Assembly (NCBI GenBank): GCA_027315165.1
Contig: DAHUYN010000005.1
Location: forward strand, 1 to 64,000
Length of the DNA stretch: 64,000 bases
Direction: 5' to 3'
From: Thermoplasmata archaeon
GTDB taxonomy: Archaea; Thermoplasmatota; Thermoplasmata; Lutacidiplasmatales; UBA184
A program made the position numbers and the translations under genes. A model generated the notes under the pieces. It was not told where the DNA came from. It worked only from the letters and a program-made list of their open reading frames with translations, and ran no database searches. Shown here in pieces: positions 59,971 through 64,000 of the stretch (the stretch's first letter is position 1; every line of letters starts with the position of its first letter).

Positions 59971-61118
59971 AAATCGACCGGCGCCCCCGTCGCCGCCGCG
60001 CCGACGAGCCGCGAGAGCTCCTCGAGCGTGGGGAGGCGGGGTGTCCCCGAGAGTCCGGGAGCCTTCGCGACCCGTCGCAGGAGCGGCGTCGAGAGCTCGG
60101 GCAGCGACTCCGTCGGGATCCCCGCCTCCGCGAGGGTCTTGGGGAGGCGCGCGGCGCCGAGGGCCCGACGGACCCGGTCGGAGACGACCGACCGTGAGGT
60201 CCCCGCGTTCGACCCGAAGACGGGCGTGAGCGGGCCGAACCGGTCCCGGACCGACGGGTAGTCGAACTCGATCACGGCCGGGAGGAGCGCCGCCACGATC
60301 CCGCCGTAGGGGCGTCCGGTCGCGGCCGCGAGGCCGGTCGCGAGCGCGTGCGCGAGCCCGCCGGGCGCGTTCGCCGCTGCGATCCCCGCCTGCGTCGCCG
60401 CGAGCTGGAGGGAGGCGTCGAGGTCGCCGTCCCGGTGCCGGTCGACGCGGCCGAGCCCTCCCAGGATCGAGGCGAGCGCCGGCACCGAGAGCGCGTCCGT
60501 GAGCGGGCCGGCCCACGGCGAGACGAACGCCTCGAACGATCGGGAGAGCGCCCCCGCGGCCGACGCCGCGAGGGCTGGCGACGGGAGCGTGGCCACGAAC
60601 GTCGGGTCGACGAGCGCCGCGTCGGCGAGCAGCTCCCTCGAGGTGAGCTCGAGCGCCGCGCCGTCGTCGCCGGTGAGGTTCAAGCTCCAGGTCGCCTCGC
60701 TGCCGCTCCCCGCGGTCGTCGGGAGCGCCACGAAGCGCAGCCCCGAGCGGCCCGGGAGCCCCGAGACCGGCGTCAGCCGCTCGAGCGGCAGCTCCGGGGC
60801 CGAGAGGCGGGCGACGAGCCCCTTCGCGGTGTCGAGCGTCCGCCCGCCGCCGATCGCGACGACCCCGTCGGGGCGAAGCGCCCGCGCGCGCTCGAGCAGC
60901 CGCTCGACGCCGACGACGCGGCCGCGCTCGGGTCCTGCGTCGATCATCTCGACGACGGCGCCCGCGCGCTCGAGCAGCTCGAGGGCATGCCGCACGTGCG
61001 GGGTCGTCGCGACGCTCGGGGAGACGATGACGAGCGCGCGCGTGATCCCCGTCCCCGAGAGCTCCTCGATCGCCGAGGGGCCGTAGGCCAGCCTCGGGGC
61101 CGTGAAGTAGCCCATCAT
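59967..61118 (-). CDS. Fe-type alcohol dehydrogenase homologue lacking most metal ligands
   Basis: 383 residues, family fold intact: IGGGRTLDTAKGLVARL, ALPTTAGSGSEATWSLNLT. In active enzymes the next helix has Asp and His (DALTHxxEA); here it reads AGALSRSFEAF, both lost. The third ligand is kept in GLAHALA, but the fourth (PHG) is PYGG. So three of four metal ligands are missing and catalysis must differ or be absent, as in some glycerol-1-phosphate or dehydroquinate-like relatives. Convergent by 4 bases with the PhoU gene. Confidence 0.85.
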   Translation of the reverse strand: MMGYFTAPRLAYGPSAIEELSGTGITRALVIVSPSVATTPHVRHALELLERAGAVVEMIDAGPERGRVVGVERLLERARALRPDGVVAIGGGRTLDTAKGLVARLSAPELPLERLTPVSGLPGRSGLRFVALPTTAGSGSEATWSLNLTGDDGAALELTSRELLADAALVDPTFVATLPSPALAASAAGALSRSFEAFVSPWAGPLTDALSVPALASILGGLGRVDRHRDGDLDASLQLAATQAGIAAANAPGGLAHALATGLAAATGRPYGGIVAALLPAVIEFDYPSVRDRFGPLTPVFGSNAGTSRSVVSDRVRRALGAARLPKTLAEAGIPTESLPELSTPLLRRVAKAPGLSGTPRLPTLEELSRLVGAAATGAPVDF

Positions 61119-61143
61119 CGCGCCGCTCCCGGCAAGCCGGGCG

Positions 61144-61473
61144 CTAGGCGGAGGGGATCACGCCCTGTCGGCACCGCGCGCACGCTCCGGTGAGCGAGAG
61201 GGAGATCTGGTCGACGTTCCACCCGTCGGGGCGCTGCCGCGAGAGCCGCTCGAGCTCGAGGAGCGCCTCGGTCTCGAGCGGGACGGACGCGATGCGGCCG
61301 CAGACGCGGCAGACGATGTGCGAGCGCGGCGGCTCCGCGAGCACCTCGAGCCTTCGGGCCGAGCTCGGGAGGCTGCCGGGCACGACCGCCGGAGGGGGAC
61401 GTCCCCCGCCGCGCCTAGGGGTCCGACGGCGCCGGCGTTTCGAGGGCGTCGGGCGAGGTCTCGCCGGGGGCAT
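61144..61473 (-). CDS. Truncated Fur-family protein (C-terminal zinc domain only)
   Basis: 109 residues. The C-terminal half is a Fur-type dimerisation and zinc domain, SHIVCRVCGRIASVPLE, then SLTGACARCRQG with the paired Cys-x2-Cys. The usual N-terminal winged helix is absent and replaced by an Arg/Pro-rich tract. A good TATA box 25 bases upstream suggests it is expressed, so it may be a metal-sensing partner without DNA-binding, or a decaying gene. Confidence 0.75.
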   Translation of the reverse strand: MPPARPRPTPSKRRRRRTPRRGGGRPPPAVVPGSLPSSARRLEVLAEPPRSHIVCRVCGRIASVPLETEALLELERLSRQRPDGWNVDQISLSLTGACARCRQGVIPSA

Positions 61474-61493
61474 CGGTCTCCCGACCGTCCCCT

Positions 61494-61503
61494 CCTATTT
61501 GAG
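61494..61503 (-). promoter_or_regulatory. TATA box of the truncated Fur gene
   Basis: CTCAAATAGG on the minus strand, centred 25 bases before the ATG at 61473, consistent with leaderless initiation. The motif resembles that at 51939. Confidence 0.65.
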
Positions 61504-61562
61504 GCGTGGCGCCCGAGGCCGGGCAAGCCCCCTAAATCCTCTCGACCGTTGCGCGGGACGCC

Positions 61563-61895
61563 ATGTCCGCGCGTCCCGTGCGGCTCAGCCTCGTCTACGC
61601 GACCTGGTGCCCGCACTGCGTCCCGATCTCGACCGACGGGGCGCGGGAGCTGGCCGGACGCTGGAAGATCCCTCTCCGCCCCCTCGACATCGACCGTCGG
61701 GGAGAGGTGGCCGAGGCCGACCGGCTCGTGCGAGAGTACGGGGACTGGAACGAGGACTACCTCGTCCCTCAGCTCTTCCTCGAGTGGAGCGACGGGCGGG
61801 TCGAGCACCTGTACACGGCCGTTCCCGGTCCGACCGACCGGACCCGGGAGGCGTGGCGTCGGCTCCTCGAGCGCGACCCCCCCGCGGAGCGCTAG
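61563..61895 (+). CDS. Small thioredoxin-fold protein
   Basis: 110 residues with the redox motif ATWCPHCVP in a thioredoxin-like beta strand (RLSLVYATWCPHC) and LVPQLFLEWSDG with the cis-Pro region. Shorter than TrxA and more like glutaredoxin/DsbA-type proteins. No signal peptide, so cytoplasmic. ATG about 30 bases after CCTAAATCC. Its 3' end meets the convergent PhoU gene by a 4-base overlap. Confidence 0.82.
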   Translation: MSARPVRLSLVYATWCPHCVPISTDGARELAGRWKIPLRPLDIDRRGEVAEADRLVREYGDWNEDYLVPQLFLEWSDGRVEHLYTAVPGPTDRTREAWRRLLERDPPAER

Positions 61896-63028
61896 CCGAC
61901 GAGCTCGGCCTCGAGGCCGGTGCGGTCGGGACCGTCGTCGGGTCCCCCGAGGCGCGCCGGGACGCGTCTTGGGACCGCGCGCGCGTCGTGCGGGGCCGCT
62001 CCACCGAGGACGAGACCGCCCGCGATCGCCCGGTCGAGGCCGACCTGGGCGATGTCCTGCGCATAGGCCACGGTCCGGTCGATCGACCGGAGGACGAGGC
62101 CGAGCCCCGCGGCGGCGATCGGAGAGAGGCCCGGCGTCTCCGCGCGCACGAGGAACCGCTCCGTGAGGGTCGCGTGCGCCGCGAGCAGCGCCTCGCCGGT
62201 GTCGATGAGCTCGTTGGCCCGGTCGACCTCCGGGGCGAGCGCGACCTCGAAGGCGCTCGCGAGGTAGTCGAGCGCCTGTCCGTGGTAGGCCCGAAGGGCC
62301 GCGACGACCGGCTCCGGCACCGGACACTCCGAGAGCCGCTCGGCGTTCTCGCCGAGCGTGACGGCGTGGTCGGCGACGCGCTCGAGGGCGCGCGCGACGA
62401 GGAGAGGCGAGAGCGGGTCCGCCTCGGCTCCCCCGGAGGGGTCGCGCGCCCGGGCCGCGTCGAGCTGCCGGGTCAGCGCGCGCTCGACGAGCCAGGCGTC
62501 CCGGTCGACCTCGTCGTCGAGCCGGTCGAGCTCGCGAAGCTCCCCGCGAGGCTCGGGGCCGAGCCGGGCCCCGGCCGCCCGCTGCATGTCGCGGGCCGTC
62601 GCGAACATCCGCTCGAGGAGGTCCTCGGGGGGCTCGCCGGAGCGGGGCTCCCCCTCCTCGAGGAGAAGCACCCCCGGGGCCTCGGCGATGCGGTTGTAGA
62701 GGCCGGAGCGCCGCTGGAAGGTCGCGGCGATCGCACGGGTCTCGTTCGAGAGCCCGTGCGGCTCCTCGAGGACGATCCGCCCGGCCCCCGCGAGGTGTGC
62801 CGCCACGAGCTGTCGGAACAGGTGCTCCGGAGGCGCGCCCTCCGCGACCGCCACGGTGCAGGATAGCTGCGCGCCGGCGCCACGAACCGTGGCGTCTCGA
62901 GCCCGCTCGGACCCGTCTCTCTCTCGAAGGGTGGTCGCCTCTCGTTCCCCCGGGCCGGGCAAGGCCTCCCTCGGGGGGTCGGGCCGGTGCGCCTCGGCGC
63001 CCGGTCCCCTCTCTCGCTTCGCTGCCAT
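61892..63028 (-). CDS. PhoU-domain protein without the AbrB domain
   Basis: 378 residues. After a charged 45-residue leader it aligns with the gene at 58879 beyond its AbrB part: LFRQLVAAHLAGAGRIVLE, then DEVDRDAWLVERALTRQL, LERVADHAVTLGENAERL and RSIDRTVAYAQDIAQVG. So it is a PhoU-like paralogue without visible DNA-binding. It may pair with the other in phosphate signalling. ATG 28 bases after a TATA box that is part of a 22-base-spaced direct repeat. Confidence 0.85.
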   Translation of the reverse strand: MAAKRERGPGAEAHRPDPPREALPGPGEREATTLRERDGSERARDATVRGAGAQLSCTVAVAEGAPPEHLFRQLVAAHLAGAGRIVLEEPHGLSNETRAIAATFQRRSGLYNRIAEAPGVLLLEEGEPRSGEPPEDLLERMFATARDMQRAAGARLGPEPRGELRELDRLDDEVDRDAWLVERALTRQLDAARARDPSGGAEADPLSPLLVARALERVADHAVTLGENAERLSECPVPEPVVAALRAYHGQALDYLASAFEVALAPEVDRANELIDTGEALLAAHATLTERFLVRAETPGLSPIAAAGLGLVLRSIDRTVAYAQDIAQVGLDRAIAGGLVLGGAAPHDARAVPRRVPARLGGPDDGPDRTGLEAELVG

Positions 63029-63049
63029 GGAAGAGGGGAGGGGTCGGAG

Positions 63050-63081
63050 AGAATATATAGATTCTGACTTTAGAATATATA
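63050..63081 (-). promoter_or_regulatory. TATA box and 10-base direct repeat upstream of the PhoU-domain gene
   Basis: AGAATATATA occurs at 63050-63059 and again at 63072-63081, exactly 22 bases (about two helical turns) apart. The proximal copy contains the TATA box, centred 28 bases before the ATG at 63028. ATTCT at 63061-63065 also pairs with AGAAT at 63072-63076. The distal copy may be an operator or second promoter. Confidence 0.6.
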
Positions 63082-63113
63082 TCCACCCGTAGGCTATAGT
63101 CCCCGAGAGCCGG

Positions 63114-63956
63114 TCACTCGACCTTGAGGTAGCGGCTCGCGACGAGCGTGCCGGCGACGAGCATCACGGCGGCGAACACCGCCAGGTAGCCGAGGTAGAG
63201 CCAGTGGACCTGCCCGTTGACGAGGATGTCGCGCCCGAACAGCGAGGCGTATCCGACGGGGTTCCAGTTGGCGATCACCTGCATCCAGGACGGGTAGTTC
63301 GACGAGGGGAACAGCGCCCCGCTCGCGAACATGAGCGGCATCGTGATGAAGTTCGAGATGACGCCCGGGGTCTGCCAGTCGGTGCTGGAGGCGGTGAGGG
63401 CGAGGAAGAACGCCGAGAAGCCGAGGCCCAGGAAGAGCAGCCCCAGGATCCAGCCGAGCCACATGATCGGGTCGCCCGCGAAGCGGACGCCGAAGACGTA
63501 GGCCGCCGCGATCATCACGGGGATCTGGACGAAGCCGCGCGTCGCGGAGCCGAGGGCCTTGGTGAGGTAGACCGTCGCCTTCGTCGTCGGCGTGAGCAGG
63601 ATGCGCTTCATGAAACCGAAGCGCTTGTCCTGGATGGTGCTCATCGACCCGAACATCCCGATCGAGAGCATCGAGGTCGCGAGGACCCCCGGCAGGAGGA
63701 AGGAGAGGTAGCCCGTCCCGGGGGGGGCGTGGAGGAGGGTGTCGAGCTGCGCCACCGGGACCGCGTCGAAGCTGCTTCCGAAGAAGGCGAGCCACATGAA
63801 CGGCTGGACGAGCGTGATGACGAGGACCCACGGATTGCGGAAGGTCTTGATCACCTCGCGCGCGTAGAGCCCGTAGAACTGGCTCCCCTGCGGGACCCAC
63901 GCATGCTCGGCCGCCGGGCGTGCCACGGTCGGCACGTGGGCCACCTCGGCGCTCAC
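63114..63956 (-). CDS. ABC-2 type transporter permease
   Basis: 280 residues with six hydrophobic helices, resembling DrrB/NodJ/YadH-type exporters (YAREVIKTFRNPWVLVITLV, ATSMLSIGMFGSMS, GALFPSSNYPSWMQVI). Exports an unknown lipid, drug or polysaccharide. GTG start overlaps the stop of the preceding gene (GTGA), so the partner gene lies beyond the window edge. Confidence 0.9.
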   Translation of the reverse strand: MSAEVAHVPTVARPAAEHAWVPQGSQFYGLYAREVIKTFRNPWVLVITLVQPFMWLAFFGSSFDAVPVAQLDTLLHAPPGTGYLSFLLPGVLATSMLSIGMFGSMSTIQDKRFGFMKRILLTPTTKATVYLTKALGSATRGFVQIPVMIAAAYVFGVRFAGDPIMWLGWILGLLFLGLGFSAFFLALTASSTDWQTPGVISNFITMPLMFASGALFPSSNYPSWMQVIANWNPVGYASLFGRDILVNGQVHWLYLGYLAVFAAVMLVAGTLVASRYLKVE

Positions 63957-64000
63957 TGCCGCGACCTCCGGACGTTGAGGTAGAACTTGCGGTAGTCGTG
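63953..64000 (-). CDS. 3' end of an upstream gene, probably the partner ABC ATPase
   Basis: Only the last 15 codons and stop are visible: HDYRKFYLNVRRSRQ. The 4-base overlap with the ABC-2 permease suggests the ATP-binding subunit, but no ATPase motif is within the window, so this is inferred from arrangement alone. Confidence 0.5.
   Translation of the reverse strand, partial: HDYRKFYLNVRRSRQ

Noticed and set aside
53608-60197. Very long plus-strand frames opposite the MFS, oxidoreductase and other genes
   Set aside because: All are Arg/Asp/Glu-rich shadows of minus-strand genes with recognised families.

Overview
The window looks like a chromosomal segment of a high-GC archaeon, most plausibly a Thermoplasmatota lineage. 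Archaeal markers are RadA, type II methionine aminopeptidase, archaeal TyrRS, the L7Ae-S28e-L24e ribosomal protein cluster, WtpABC tungstate transport, AbrB-PhoU proteins, an archaeal-type SRP RNA, and many TATA boxes placed 25-33 bases before start codons, which implies mostly leaderless mRNAs. The lineage call is an inference from gene content. I see no CRISPR array, transposase, integrase, tRNA or rRNA.

Layout. 1-690 is non-coding and rich in perfect hairpins. 744-6253: pilin-like surface protein, PurH, an SDR, and divergent thioredoxin and MutY. 6308-8167: FAD oxidase and a degenerate receiver protein whose 5' side (8168-8430) folds as a compact three-way junction. 8431-8560: strong promoter and long hairpin RNA, then a zinc-ribbon protein and HutH. 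11001-15723: divergent Ni-superoxide dismutase (SodN) and its maturation peptidase (SodX), the latter leading into wtpABC and a ModE-like regulator. 15698-26214: RadA, PurC, acetyltransferase and malic enzyme, persulfide dioxygenase-like protein, two-gene cobalamin-independent methionine synthase, Map, TsaC, Ndk, methyltransferase. 26625-29705: a two-gene membrane Cas4-like nuclease, three ribosomal proteins with a candidate K-turn in the L7Ae leader, TyrRS.

29862-36200: a coiled-coil KaiC-like ATPase and a peptide-type permease pair, one subunit carrying a large extracellular beta-propeller. 36288-36600 is the SRP RNA. 36706-40987 is a tightly overlapped operon of a P-loop enzyme, an ABC exporter and an M14-type peptidase, without an obvious known counterpart. 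40995-46735: regulators, thioesterase, GlyA and a huge membrane protein ending in a cytoplasmic domain. 46882-51495: DNA glycosylase, ThpR, and a HerA-like ATPase fused to a nuclease-like domain with small partner ORFs. 51496-51992 holds another promoter-proximal hairpin. 51993-63028: HxlR regulator, MFS transporter, a glycerate-kinase-like protein with two flavin oxidoreductases, two PhoU-family paralogues flanking a metal-ligand-poor Fe-ADH homologue and a truncated Fur. The right edge is an ABC-2 exporter.

The most unusual material is non-coding (8182-8280, 8465-8550, 1-690, 51843-51906, 28563-28599) plus the propeller-permease fusion, split Cas4-like membrane nuclease, P-loop/ABC/M14 operon and HerA-nuclease cluster.
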